From Brachionus rotundiformis (taxonomy: Eukaryota > Rotifera > Eurotatoria > Ploima > Brachionidae), in assembly GCA_016802295.1 (NCBI GenBank), contig JAESIW010000137.1, positions 5,334,146-5,398,145 on the forward strand: a stretch of DNA of 64,000 nucleotides, written 5' to 3'. The first letter of the stretch is position 1, and each line of letters starts with the position of its first letter. The notes under the pieces are model-generated. The model did no database searches. It saw only the letters and a list, made by a program, of their open reading frames with translations, and was not told where the DNA came from. A program made the position numbers and the translations under genes. This document shows, piece after piece, positions 44,278 through 56,400 of this stretch.

Positions 44278-46119
44278 TAAAATTTGAAATAAATTTTTTT
44301 ATATTTTTAATTTTTTATTGTTAAATATATGAAATTCAAGTTCATTTAGCAAGATTTTTTAAAATAAGTATATTTTATTCATATAATTTTAAATTAGACA
44401 ATTGAGTTAATTTTTTTTATATTCAATTAAAATAAAATTAATCGAAAAAAAATTATTTGAATGTCCATTCAATTTTTATTATTTAAATTTTAATTAAAAT
44501 ACCATTTTGCGATAATTAATAACATTTATTTTTATCATTTATTTAATAAAAAATGATTTTTTATAAACTTTAACAATACATTAACAGAAGGAGCAAATTG
44601 AGTCGAAATGTGCAATAGATATGAATTGAAATTAATATTTTGTTTTTATTTATGCTTTCTTTTATTATTAATATTTAATGAATATTAATTTTAAGATTTA
44701 ATAATTTAAAATATTTATTTATTTAGCTGAAATTTTACCTATGATTTAAACTGTATTCGGACAATTTTTAGAACAAACAAATACTAAAATTTCTTCATTA
44801 TTTCAAACTATTTCAAATAAAGTAATAAGTAAATTCATTCATTTCTTTTTTGACAGGAAAAATGTTATTTTCTTATGATTAAAAAATTAATGTATGGACT
44901 TAAGGTCTTAAGTTGTTAACTTTATTAAAGTTTTATTAAGAAAATTAATTATTTAATCGAATAAATATCTCTTGTACCAAATGAATTTATTATCAATAAG
45001 CTTGAAAATTTTTAAATTAATGAAGAAGTTAATGAAGTTTAAAATAATATTGTTATCAAGTGGATAAGCAAACTTGTGACTCGTGCTTGAAGATTTAAAA
45101 TTAAAGTCAAATAAAAGTTAAATCTTATTTACACAAAATCTTAAATATTCAAGTAGTAAATTTACCAAAATGAGAATTTTAAATATTTGTTTATAATTTA
45201 TATTGCTAAATAACCAATTATTCACAAAATATAAAGGGAAATTGTATTAGATTCAATTTTGAAAATCTAAATATTTGATTATTATCGAAAGTAAATTGAA
45301 ATTTGATAATCATAGCTTAATTCAGAAAGATTTTTATTTATTAAAAATAAATAAGAAATTATTTATTAACTTGATCAAGTTAATTGAGACTCAAAAATGT
45401 TATTAAAATATTGAATTTTGAATATTTAATCATATAATGGTGATTAAGTTCTAGTTTGTCTTTTTTGTTGAGAATAATCAGATGAAATAATAGTAAAAAA
45501 TTAAATTCAATTTTTTAAATATTTTTATTAGATATTGTAAAAAATTAAATGTTTTTGAAACTAAAAATTAAAAAATTTTTTAATAAAAAATCAGAAACAA
45601 ATAACTATTAATAATAACCAAATAGTTAGAAGAAACAAAAAAAAAGTATTCAATTTTTTTTTAAATTATTAGAATTAATTTTCTTAAAAAATTTAATGAG
45701 AAATAAAATAAAATTTGTCCAAAAATGACAGAAAAATAAATAAAATTTTCATTGTGTTTTAAATTTTAAGTTCTCTTTGTCGGTCGAGCCGAACCGCTCG
45801 ACCATTCAATAGGACTACAATTAATACCTGAACATAAATTTTGTTTAAAAAAATATAAAAAAAAAGTTTTAACAAGTTTTTAAAAAATTGGCACTTTAAA
45901 TTTTGAAACCGATTTTAAAATCAGTTTAAATGGCATCCGCACGGCGAACCGAACAGTTGCCAAATGTTTTAAAAAAACGGATTTCATTCTCATTTTGATT
46001 GATGCAAAAAAATTGACTATTTATCATTAAAAAAAAAAGAAAAAGAAAAAATTCCCTGGAACTAAAGTATCTGACTTGATCAAAGTGTTCTTTACTTCTT
46101 CGTTGCTTAATACTATATT
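44278..46119. other. Intergenic, MEX-3 3' side
   Basis: AT-rich throughout, except for a GC-rich hairpin at 45782-45803 and a second GC-richer patch at about 45935-45960 (GCATCCGCACGGCGAACCGA). Given the direction of the MEX-3 gene, both could lie in its 3' UTR. Confidence 0.4.
45782..45803. promoter_or_regulatory. Perfect GC-rich inverted repeat (8-bp stem, 6-nt loop)
   Basis: GGTCGAGC, loop CGAACC, GCTCGACC. It stands alone in very AT-rich sequence about 320 bases past the MEX-3 stop codon on the minus strand. If the transcript reaches this far it would fold as a stable hairpin in the 3' UTR. The function is unknown; it could also be a small mobile-element end. Confidence 0.4.
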
Positions 46120-47271
46120 CTAAAAAATTGAGTCATTGAACACCAAGTCTTGGTTGGATTGAGCTAATTGTTGCAATAGTTGTTCATGTTGAAATATGGA
46201 GCTAATAATATAAGAGTTGTTGTTGGTGCTCGGAGCTGTCGAGTTTGACTGATACAAATCGACTAGTGGTGAATAGAGAGAGTCTGTGTTAAACATAAAA
46301 GTATTATGTAGATTGTTTAAGCTGAGCTCGTTGGAACAAAAAGAAGAGCTTGTTGATGACGAAGCAGATGAAGAGGAGGAGGAAGAAGACCTGTTTTGAA
46401 AAGAAGAAATCAACATGTCCAGGCTTGAACCGCGATTGGGCTTTTCAGGCCACACTGAATCGTCATCATCTACAACTGAGTTTACTACAGACTGGTAAAG
46501 ATTGAAGTCAAGATCGTCATTGATGTCATTTTGGTCCACTGAGCCAGAGCATGAGCTAGAGAGTGAAACTGGTTGGACAGGACTGGGCTCTTTGGGAATA
46601 CATTGATTAGTTCTTAGTTGAATGTAGTTTTCTATTTCAATACGAGCAGCCTCTACACATTCAGGCAAGCCTTGGATTTCGAATACAGGCTCGCAGTCTC
46701 GGCTTGGAGTGATAATGTAGGTGTTGGTATTTTGCTGGATGCGTTTGATAGTGGAACCTTTGGGGCCGACGACCAGACCGACTACTTGGTAAGGCACATT
46801 CACCTTTTTGGACACATGTCCGGGCATTAGAGCAGGCTGTTGCTGGTAAGTAAGATTGTGTTTGTAGATGAGTGGGTTTTCGGTGAGAGTTGGACTGAGC
46901 GAGCTTGGCCGAGTGATCGGTCGAGGACTGGCCGGGTTGACTGGTGTTGGCGATGATGAGCCGCGCTTGGCGCGAATCTGGCTAAAGTGGTCGGCCGCTA
47001 GCTGAATCTCGCGCTTAGCGGTCATGACGTCCTCGCGTCGACCAGTCACCACGAACATGGGCGCTTCGCCGCGAATCGGCGTCTTAATGTATGTATTTGT
47101 CTTGGCTCTGAGCGCCTTTATCTTACAGCCCTGGCGGCCTACTATTTCGGCCACATGCTCACTACTTGGCACTGGAACAGACTCGGTTATGTTCTGACTA
47201 CGATGCAGCGATGGCTCCTCAGTGCTTAGCTGACCAAATTGAGTGCATAACAGATCTTCTGATTGAGGCAT
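46120..47271 (-). CDS. MEX3: MEX-3 family RNA-binding protein with two KH domains
   Basis: Intronless, 383 aa. KH domain 1 (about 28-95) has NITESVPVPSSEHVAEIVGR, the GRQG loop and IKALRAKTNTYIKTP, followed by FVVTGRREDVMTAKREI. KH domain 2 (about 155-225) has VPYQVVGLVVGPKGSTIKRI with the GPKG loop and NTYIITPSRDCEPVFEI. These are near-invariant MEX-3 sequences. The region after KH2 is Ser-rich and low in complexity; there is no C-terminal RING finger, as in C. elegans MEX-3 and unlike vertebrate MEX3A-D. MEX-3 proteins bind 3' UTRs and repress translation in early embryos and germ line. The gene has the highest GC in the window and is flanked upstream by 12 kb without genes, which suits a developmentally controlled gene. 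Confidence 0.93.
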   Translation of the reverse strand: MPQSEDLLCTQFGQLSTEEPSLHRSQNITESVPVPSSEHVAEIVGRQGCKIKALRAKTNTYIKTPIRGEAPMFVVTGRREDVMTAKREIQLAADHFSQIRAKRGSSSPTPVNPASPRPITRPSSLSPTLTENPLIYKHNLTYQQQPALMPGHVSKKVNVPYQVVGLVVGPKGSTIKRIQQNTNTYIITPSRDCEPVFEIQGLPECVEAARIEIENYIQLRTNQCIPKEPSPVQPVSLSSSCSGSVDQNDINDDLDFNLYQSVVNSVVDDDDSVWPEKPNRGSSLDMLISSFQNRSSSSSSSSASSSTSSSFCSNELSLNNLHNTFMFNTDSLYSPLVDLYQSNSTAPSTNNNSYIISSIFQHEQLLQQLAQSNQDLVFNDSIF

Positions 47272-47741
47272 TTTGATTCTCTATTTTTTTTCTTCTCTCT
47301 TTATTTTTTGTATCGACAACAAACACAACACACACAATAAAATCAACACAAACAGGAAATTGACTTTATTTAAATAAAATTTTCTAAAAACGAAAAAGAA
47401 ATTTTGTTTAATAAAACCAAGTTGTGTGAGGGAACAATTTGATTGGCTTAGTGGATCAAGTTCGGTGTGTGAGAGATAGAGGGGAAAGAGGGGGTCTAGT
47501 TGGGGCGGGCCAAACAGTCCAGTGTACGAATATAGAAATGAGCTTAATCGATGAGGGGTCTTTAGCTCGGGTCCATATTCGTATATAACTGTATTAATGG
47601 CGATTTTTGTATTATCGCGGGGTCATTTAAGATATGAATTATCAGCAATTGTGTGATTGAAAAAGTCTTGCGATTGGCTCGGCAGGGTTGGCTTTTTTTC
47701 TTCAATACGAATAATTTATGCATATTCTTTTGTTTAAAGCC

Positions 47742-47762
47742 CACACACACACACACACACAC
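47742..47762. repeat. (CA)n microsatellite
   Basis: About ten and a half uninterrupted CA units in the 5' flank of MEX-3. Confidence 0.9.
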
Positions 47763-48710
47763 TCAATATGGACGATGTTTAACTACGCACTTGATGGACT
47801 CTGGAAAATATAATAAAACGCACACTCATTCACTCACTCTCAAGATTAAATACGGTAATAAAATTATTGACAAAATACCACTTGACAAATATTTGACTTT
47901 TTTTCCTAGTCCAACATAACTGAATTTAAAAAAAAATACCTCACTTCATTTACTAAATGCCAAAATACTAATCAACCTATTCAAAATTGTAAATACATTG
48001 CCAATCATTTTTTCTAATTAAATATTTGATTAGTTATAATGAATAATTATTTTTTCTAATTCAGAAATAATAAAATTTTCCAAAACTTGCTGTCTCGTCA
48101 TTTTTTTTTACTAATTTTGATAATTAAAGAAAAATAACAAAAATACTTAATATTATCTAATAATAGATAAAATTAATTTAAACTTTTAATAATGGGAAAA
48201 AAGAAAACAATCGTTAGATTGAAAAAGTTATAGCAATATGTACCAATGTGCCGACCCGGACAAGTGCTTGATTAATTTATTCTTATAGGTGCTAATTAGA
48301 GGTTGCCTAGCCAGTCCAGTAATTAAATCAATTAGTGTAAACTTGGATATATTTACAAGACAATCAAATATATAACACACTTAAATTGTATATTTTTTGT
48401 TGCTGGTTCAGCGTGAATCTGAAAGTCTAATCAAATTAGCCTGATTTTATCTGATTAACTATAAGATTGATCATGATAAGAAAAATAATCAAAAATTGTT
48501 CCAATTCCTGGAATTTTTTTCCAGTCGATAAACATTTGTGTGGTAAACAAACTAATGTAAAACTGTAATATACAATCCTGACACTATCAGAGCTAGCCGG
48601 GCAGTGGGCGACCACGATCACATCCTGTTCTCCAAATATAACTAACATTCATAAAGGACATTTTTTCTCTCTGCTCTCTTACCATGCTCGCTGTATGAGC
48701 TTTTATAATC

Positions 48711-48734
48711 GATCAATCAATCAATCAATCGATT
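48711..48734. repeat. (ATCA)n tetranucleotide repeat bounded by ATCGAT
   Basis: GATCAATCAATCAATCAATC followed by GATTG; together with the preceding AATC the ends form AATCGAT...ATCGATT, so the repeat sits inside a short inverted repeat. Confidence 0.8.
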
Positions 48735-49109
48735 GCGAACAGTTGCTCTAAAACAAAAGTAGTTTGAGTCATTTAAAAGCAACGCAGGTGTCCATTGAAC
48801 ATAATTGCTTGAATGCACGCGAAATTACAATTTTAGCTATGAGAATAAAAATTGATTCTGTCACACAATAGAGCGACTAGCATATGCTAATTAAAGCGCT
48901 CATGTTATTAAGCTTGTATGTGCTTCTTCAAGTGCTTTTTGTCGGGTAATTATTTGCTCTCCAAATTGAAAAGAAAACATTTCCCCCTAAAATTACTCGA
49001 ATATCACTTAGAGGCCTTTTTGGTACTTATATTCCTTTTGCTAATAATCTTTCTTAATACTATCATTAAACAAACTTAATAATTCTTTTTTTTGTTGGAG
49101 AAAATAGCC

Positions 49110-49174
49110 CTCTTGAATCAAGAGACCACGTTCTTTACAGATCCGATTAGCTCCGAGTCCTAATCCGATTAGGA
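49110..49174. promoter_or_regulatory. Palindrome cluster with Otx/Bicoid-type TAATCC sites
   Basis: CTCTTGA-A-TCAAGAG (49110-49124) and TCCTAATC-C-GATTAGGA (49158-49174) are perfect inverted repeats 33 bases apart; CCGATTAG also occurs just before at 49143-49150. TAATCC is the core bound by K50 homeodomains such as Otx. A further near-palindrome, GGTAGGATA...TATCCGACC, lies at about 49576-49598. A regulatory role is inferred. Confidence 0.35.
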
Positions 49175-50684
49175 ACAATTAGATATCTTGAGGGCTCGGG
49201 TATGAACGTCCTCTTGAGTTTTTTTTTTTCCGCTAAATTGATCTTGTCTGATACCTCAGAGCTATTTAACTTGATTATAACTAATTAAATTAGAGTCTAT
49301 TTATAATTCGTGATGGTGAATTATTAAATAATCCATTGTATCTTAAAACACATGAACTCACGAATTGGCAAATCTTTAACAAAAATATTTACTTTGCCAT
49401 TAAATATTAATTTCCTGTTCTAACGAAATTTTATCTCAATTGAAAATAAATAGATTTTTATCTTTTCTAATCGACAGCAAATAGTTGGCTTAATTGTATA
49501 GATAAAATACAATACAATACAAGTACTTTATCTACGTGTCACTCTAATCTAAACATTTATGTAGTGAATTTAATCGGTAGGATAAAAGCTATCCGACCAT
49601 GAATCTGAATGAATGGTTTTTAGGTATGCGCGCTTAAATGCTCTATTAGAAATTCTTTTATTCTAGAAATTCTTCTTTTGAACAATTTATATGAATACAT
49701 AAAAAAAAATATATGATTCACAGGAGTCAATGGGGAATAATAAAATTTGATGAGCATTTCTAGAACGAGGCTTTTGGGTAGCGTTCATTTAAATTAAAAT
49801 TCATTCATTCATTCTTAAATGAGACAGTCCGACAATCATCAGCGGAATTTTGAGAAAATACTGCTTATCTCAATATTTAAATTTATCCTTTGAGAAAAAT
49901 AAAATAACTTTAAATATTTATTTAGAACTAAAATTGCGGACCAGGAACCGAAATATTCAAATTTAAATAGTAACTAGTACAGAAGCCATTAAAAATAGTT
50001 TAAAGATGTCAAACAGAATGGCATCAGGAATTTTTGACTTCAATTATTTTCGAATCAAATTTGATAGATGCGAATCTTAATTAGATCTAAACGCTTCCTC
50101 TGATATTAATTTTTAAATGGCTTCATACAATTATTAAAAAATACTAGACAAAATTGTCTTTTAATTTAAAAAAAAGCTTTTTGTAGAACTTGATCGCTTG
50201 AGGCGAATAGTTTTTCCGCTTCCAGCCATTACTAGTGAATGTTATGCATGAATCATTGGAAATCAAAGACCGTTAAATATCAACATGTCAGCAAATATGA
50301 AGGTTCTCTCATTTTTTCAAATTCCTTCAGACACAGTTTTTTTAAATATTGAAAAAATTGATTGACTTAGAAAAACCAGTTATATTAACTTAAGCAAGCG
50401 TGTTTCTCAAATATCGCATCTAATTATAATTCTTTTATCAATTGTTAAGCTATGCGGTCTTTTTTAACGTGCTAATTTTTTTTTCTGATTGATCTTTAAT
50501 TTCAGAAAGATCTTTTATTAAAGAAATTTAAATCTAAATAAACAACACTTGACTTAAACTTAAACGGTTTTTTTCCAATTTTTAACAAAAAGTTCGAACT
50601 CTAGATAATAAAAGAATACATTGAGAATGTACCATGCACTAGAAATTATAAATTTGAGTACTGACAGATCTCAACTCTTGGTTC

Positions 50685-50980
50685 ACTCTATAAAACTCTA
50701 ATTGGATCAATCATCCTTTCCATTCCATGGTTACATCTATTTTCCAAAGAAAACATAAGAAAAATGCGATTAATTAAGAATACAGCTGTCCGCTCTTTAC
50801 TTAAGGTTAAAAGGGACACCATTCTGAGCTCAAAAACCTAAAAATTCATAAGATAGACAATAGGAGTATTTGATCTAAGCGAGAACTATGTGAGATGCGG
50901 CCTTAAAATTCTATACCACTTGTGATAAGCCTTGTCAAGGAATTTAAGTCCTTCTATTTAACTCAAGAGTAAAATGTAAT
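50685..50980 (+). mobile_element. Fossil non-LTR retrotransposon, reverse transcriptase C-terminus
   Basis: Protein-like pieces in shifting frames: LYKTLIGSIILSIPWLHLFS, then MRLIKNTAVRSLLKVKRDT, then DLSENYVRCGLKILYHL, each ended by stops. Order and wording match the region after the reverse transcriptase core in jockey/RTE-like elements (pattern Y-K-T-L-I-x-S, then I-Q-N-x-A-x-R-x-L-L/I-x-L). Several frameshifts and stops show it is long dead. Confidence 0.55.
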
Positions 50981-53303
50981 GTTTCAATCCCAAAGTGTAG
51001 TCTTTAACTCATTATTGACGAATTTTTTCCGCAGCAGTTTTACTTAATTTATATTGATTTATCTATGAGACATATATTTAGTATGAATAGAACACGTATA
51101 CAAAGTAAAGCACTTCCATGGACACGAGGAGAACCACCAGTATGAACTTAGAGGTGCAAAAAAATCTAAGAGCTTACTGAAATAGACAAGGTTATGAAAG
51201 AAGATCGACAAGAAGGGACAAATAAGGGAAATAGAGAATTACTTAATTTTTTCTTATCTAAAAAGATAGTTTGGGCGGGCCCGGGCAGTTCGGAATGGTG
51301 CTTAGATTTCCCTTTCAGCTCCATGTGAGAATAATCTGAGCTATTTGTAAATGTATTGCAGTAGTTTATAGAACGGAAAGAATCACTTGATTAATGAATC
51401 ATAATCTAAGCAGATATACAGAATGATATAATCATTTAGTTCTGCATTAACACTTATATTTTATATGCCAGTAGAGACACTATTCTTTTTTACAAAACAA
51501 ATTTTTTCCTCATTTTCTTTACAATAATAAACAATTATTCGTTTATTCAATTGTTTCTAATCGTTTGGATTTAGATTTTTTTTTATTTTTAAAAATTAAT
51601 TTACTCATTTAATTTAAATAAACAAAACTATTTTCAATTTCGAATAGCCAGGCTTCTTAAAAGAAGGACCATTCTAAATATTAGTATAAGAAATCTGTTA
51701 AAATAATTTTTTAAAATAAATTTATCGCGCTTTTAATGCTATTGAATTACTAGTACTACAGAAAAAGCTTTATGATTTTAGAATCAATTAGATAAATAAA
51801 TCTTTTTCTTTTGTAAATAAAAAGAATAATAACCACGAGCTATCTACAGAATATAATTTTTTTTCATATCTATAATAGATGTATTTCCTCAATCTTAAGA
51901 GTTCAAATAAATTAAATAATTAAAATAAGATTTTTTGAAATGATTTTTGCTAAATACACAAAAATTTTGCTTAATCATTCGTAAAGATAAAACCACTGAC
52001 TTATTCATTAAACTAAAAAATATTCCGATTATTTGAGCCTTAATCAGTAGAACAATTTTACATGGACATAACATGAACATATGTTTCTATGAATTTTTCA
52101 ATAACTTTATTTATAGATATAATTTTATATTTTTGAAATTTATTTTCTACTTAAATTAGTATTTTAATAAGAGATATTAAATATTCTAATGTAAATTTTG
52201 TTTTAAATAAATGCCACTAATAAAATCGTCACTAATCGATATTCTTTTAATATATCTACTTTAAGAGTAGTTATAATTGAAAACAAAATTAAAAAATCTT
52301 AATTAAATAAAAAATCCATTCTCTAAAAGGCTTTAAATGGATTGACTTAAGACCTGAGAATATATTTAAATCGTCTGATACAAAAATTTTGCTCAAGGCA
52401 TAATTTTTATTTTTATAATAGACCAAATATTATATATATGAAAAAATAATCAATAACTGTCCTTAACAAAAACGCTATTAAGTCCATTCAGCATCGGATA
52501 TTTAATTTTGACAACAAAACAAAAAATATTACCTTTTAATTTCATTTTTATATATACCTTCAATAACTCAATAAATTTTTTCAAAAGATCGAATATTTTA
52601 TTATCCAAATTGACATTTATTTTTATATCTGGATACTTATGTGTCCATCCCAGTGTTCTAAAGAGGTCGTATGATGAAGATAGCTGAGTCTATTTGTTTT
52701 AAAGCCTCTTATTTTAATGTTCGAAGCATCTAAGAATGTAAACTTTTTAGAATTTTTTTAATTAACAACTAATTTTCCTTGAATTCCTTTGTTATTATTT
52801 TAACTTGTATTCTCGATGGCTTCTTTGGACGTAAAAAAATCCCCAAAAATATCCTAAATAAATATTTAATTGATAGATGAATCTCCCCGGAGCTGTGCTG
52901 TTTAATTCTCAATTGAATCCGTATATCTAGTGTGACTATAATTTTATACTTGACGTTCTACATGAATCAAAAAAAACAAAATATATTCAATAAAAATGGG
53001 CTGACTATTTGTGTAGGCAATAAAAGAGAAAAAATATTAAAAAAAAAAGGAAGTATCGGCGCTTGAAAAAATATAAATCAAACCATCAAATCATACTTTT
53101 TTTATTAAATTTCAAAAAAAAATAATCTAAATAATAAATAAAGGTATTAATATTTTTACTATCTTCTTTTTTATTCTAAAAGCATATAATAAAGCTCTTT
53201 TATTTTACTAATATTCTATTCAAATATTAGAAATTGTGTCATTTATTTATCTTATTTATAAATAAATTCGCGAAAGTTTATATTTATTCAAAGTATTTTA
53301 TGA

Positions 53304-53451
53304 CTGGTCTGAATCAATAGACCAGGCGGCAAACTTAGGTAGATTGACGTGTGTTTGGTCGTATTAAATGGGACGTTTGACGATTTTCAGAGATCGATAC
53401 GCGTCCTAATGAAATCACGTACGAACCAAAAACACGTCAATTTATTGCCGC
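53304..53451. other. Tandem hairpins: 7-bp stem-loop followed by a long imperfect hairpin
   Basis: CTGGTCT (53304-53310), an 8-nt loop and AGACCAG (53319-53325) form a perfect stem. Directly after, from 53326 to 53451, a 126-nt imperfect inverted repeat has left arm GCGGCAA...ATTGACGTGTGTTTGG-TCGTA...GGGACG and right arm CGTCC...TACGAACCAAAAACACGTCAAT...TTGCCGC. Pairing is nearly unbroken over ATTGACGTGTxTTTGG, with one mismatch and a single-base bulge. The segment is much richer in GC than its surroundings. It could be a microRNA-like precursor, another structured RNA, or a small palindromic transposon; I do not recognise a known mature microRNA in it. Confidence 0.55.
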
Positions 53452-56400
53452 TTAATTCGCTCGAATTACTGTACATTCTTGTCAACTAAACTTAGTATTC
53501 TCCTTTCTATATGAATCATCTAGACATGCTTATAATAAACAATCATTTTTTGATTTTAGGCTGATTAGTGTTGCATAAACAGGATAATTCCGATTGCCTA
53601 CGTGCGTGATTTTTAATTCCTGCTGATTTAATGCATGATCAATTCTGGGATTAAAATTCTTTTAATTACACAATCAGCCAAAGGGTTTAATGTTCAAAGC
53701 CCTGGGCAACTAGTTCAAACTGGTCCGGCCTCCGGTTTTCTTTAAAGAAAAAAGCCTTTCAGCTCAATGAATTTTTTTTGCTCATTAATATAACTAAATA
53801 CCAGGCATGGAATTTTTAATATGGATATCATTAATTTAATTTGCAGAAAAATATATATGGTAAGAGCTAAATATCTTGGTTTAATTAAATATGGTTAATT
53901 AGCGAAGACTTTTATAATAATTATATATATTTTTTTAATCTATGATCATTATATGTCGATTTAGTTTTTGATTTATTTCTTTCCTAGCTTACCTATGCTC
54001 TGGCTAATTTCCGTCCAAATTGATAGTTGAAAAATATCATTAAAAATTATTAAATTATTGATTTTTTTAAACAAAGCTCATTTTTTGGATATAAATAGAA
54101 AATATCTTCCAAGATCTTAAAAATTTACATAATTAAAAAGTAAAGAAAATGTATTCCACAATCATCTGAATTAATTATTTAATTTCATAACTATTTATCT
54201 TCAATTTTTATCTGTCCTTAAAAAATTTCTTTTTTTGAATTATTCAGTATTTGATTGAAATAATTTAAAATAATACATTTCTATCCAAAGAGTGGTTTTA
54301 AACTAATGTCTATCCATAGAAGTTAGAGAAAACCTTAAATCAATTATTGTTATTAATTTTTAGCCGAAAAAATTTTATTGGTATCAAAATAAAATCGCGT
54401 CCAAACAATCTTTCAAATAACTAATTACTTTTTTAAATTCAATTTGAAAAAAATTCAAAAAAAAGCTACATTGTTTATTTTTATTTGAAAAATTGGCACA
54501 TGATTAAATGCTTTTATTATCTGTATATAAATTGAATAAATTTGAAAACATACAATATTGAATATTTAAATTTTTCTATTTTTCCAATTTAATATAATTC
54601 AATTGCTCAAAACTGAAACTTATCTTTGTTCAAAATGAACCAGCTAGCTTGAAAAAGTCAATACAAAGTTCAACTAATAAAAACCGAATCACAAATGATA
54701 GCCAAAAGAAACACCAAAACAAAATTTACCGATCATATGATTTTTACAATGGTCATTGGATACCATAAATTAAAATATTTTATGCTCATAGAAAACCTAA
54801 TGATCTTTAATTAAATAAATAAAATTCTAACATCTAAGCTAAACAAGTTGTATTTGTTTTATTTTTTGAGGTTTTGGGCACACAAAGTTTCACTGAAAAT
54901 TCACATGAATTGGATCTTTGAAATCATTGACAGACGTATTTTGGTTTAATTTTTGTTTGACAAAAAACACGACCAAAATAGAATATTTTCAAAATATAAA
55001 AAAAAAATTAATCATTTTAGTGTCAAATGATTCCTCTTGATTATATGAAAATTATAAATTACATAATAAATATACTCTTGTGAATTGTAACTTCAATCAA
55101 GACTTATTATTAATTACAAATTTTAAGCCAACTGTCAAACATAATCTTAAAAAAGCCTATTGAATGGAAACAAAGATGGTTCAAGCTTGATCGCCTTATA
55201 TAGGCCGAAATTTAAATCAATCAAAAATTGTAGATTAGAATCAAATAGATAGTTAAAGTATCTGAATATATTTCAGCTAATGATTGATTCTTATAGGGTG
55301 TCTAAAGCTCTACTTGAAAATGATTAATGCGACTAAATATTAGAATAAAGTAAGCCAAAATAGATGGTTCCGAAAGTGCGATCTTTGCCCACCGGTGTAA
55401 ATCTAAAATAAAAATTTGAATAGAATACTAGAAACATTTATTCTATATTATAGATACTCGTAAAATATTTAGTCTCATAAACTTGTTTACTTGAAGTTTT
55501 GAAAATTTTAATTTCCAAACTTTATTTAGCCCATATTTTTAATAAAACACATATGATCTGTTTGTCTATAAAAATACTAATCAAATGAACTCGTTCTACT
55601 CTCAGCTAATAACGCATTTAAACAATTTTCGGTCCGAGCTAAAGTGTATTTTAGCCTTCTCGAATCAATGTTGCTAATGTAGTCAAGCTATTTACAATAT
55701 CTGTCTTGGATTACATTGTAAACATTTTACAAGGACAAATTAATTGAGGGATTTTCTTTGAAACTTAAATTTGTCCAAACAGTCAAGTGATCTTGATCAA
55801 CTTAAGTACACAATAGACAAGAGGAAAAGAATTAAAAAAAAATATTTTAATACTTAGTTAAAATATTTGGACAAATTTTGTAGACAAAAAATTTCAAATA
55901 TTGCTGAAATCAAGACTTGCCAAAAATAAAAACAAGATAAAAACCAACCAAAAATTATAGAATTTTTTTCAAGTTAATAAATCTCTCTTTAAGCTTTTGT
56001 ATAGACAGCCAGATGGCAGAAGTATAATTTCAGAAATGTATGTCATATCCTTTAATTGCAGACTGGATTTTAGATTATTTTTGTTTATGTGGAAAGTTTG
56101 ATTACGGAAAATCCGAATTCGGAAATTAATTTTTTTACTCTGTTTTCCTAGTATTGATACAAATAAATCTTGATTTTAAATAACTAAATACCTGGAAATT
56201 ATTTACATTAATTACATTAAAAAGGCATGTTTGTTCTTAGGGATAAAGATGTTTATTATGAGAAAAAAACTTATATTTTTTAGAAAGTGGTGTAGCTATG
56301 TTTGGAAAAGTTGAACATTTTATATTGAATGATTTAAGTGAGAGAGCCAGAATGGCATGATGCATCGAATTATCTATAATTAATATTTTCAATGCTTAAT

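Noticed and set aside
47653..47919. Frame of 88 codons through the (CA)n tract
   Set aside because: Created by the THTHTH-coding microsatellite; no start context or family.
48254..48290. CCCGGACAAGTGC resembling the reverse complement of miR-92/25
   Set aside because: Only about ten bases match, the seed differs, and I see no convincing hairpin arm.
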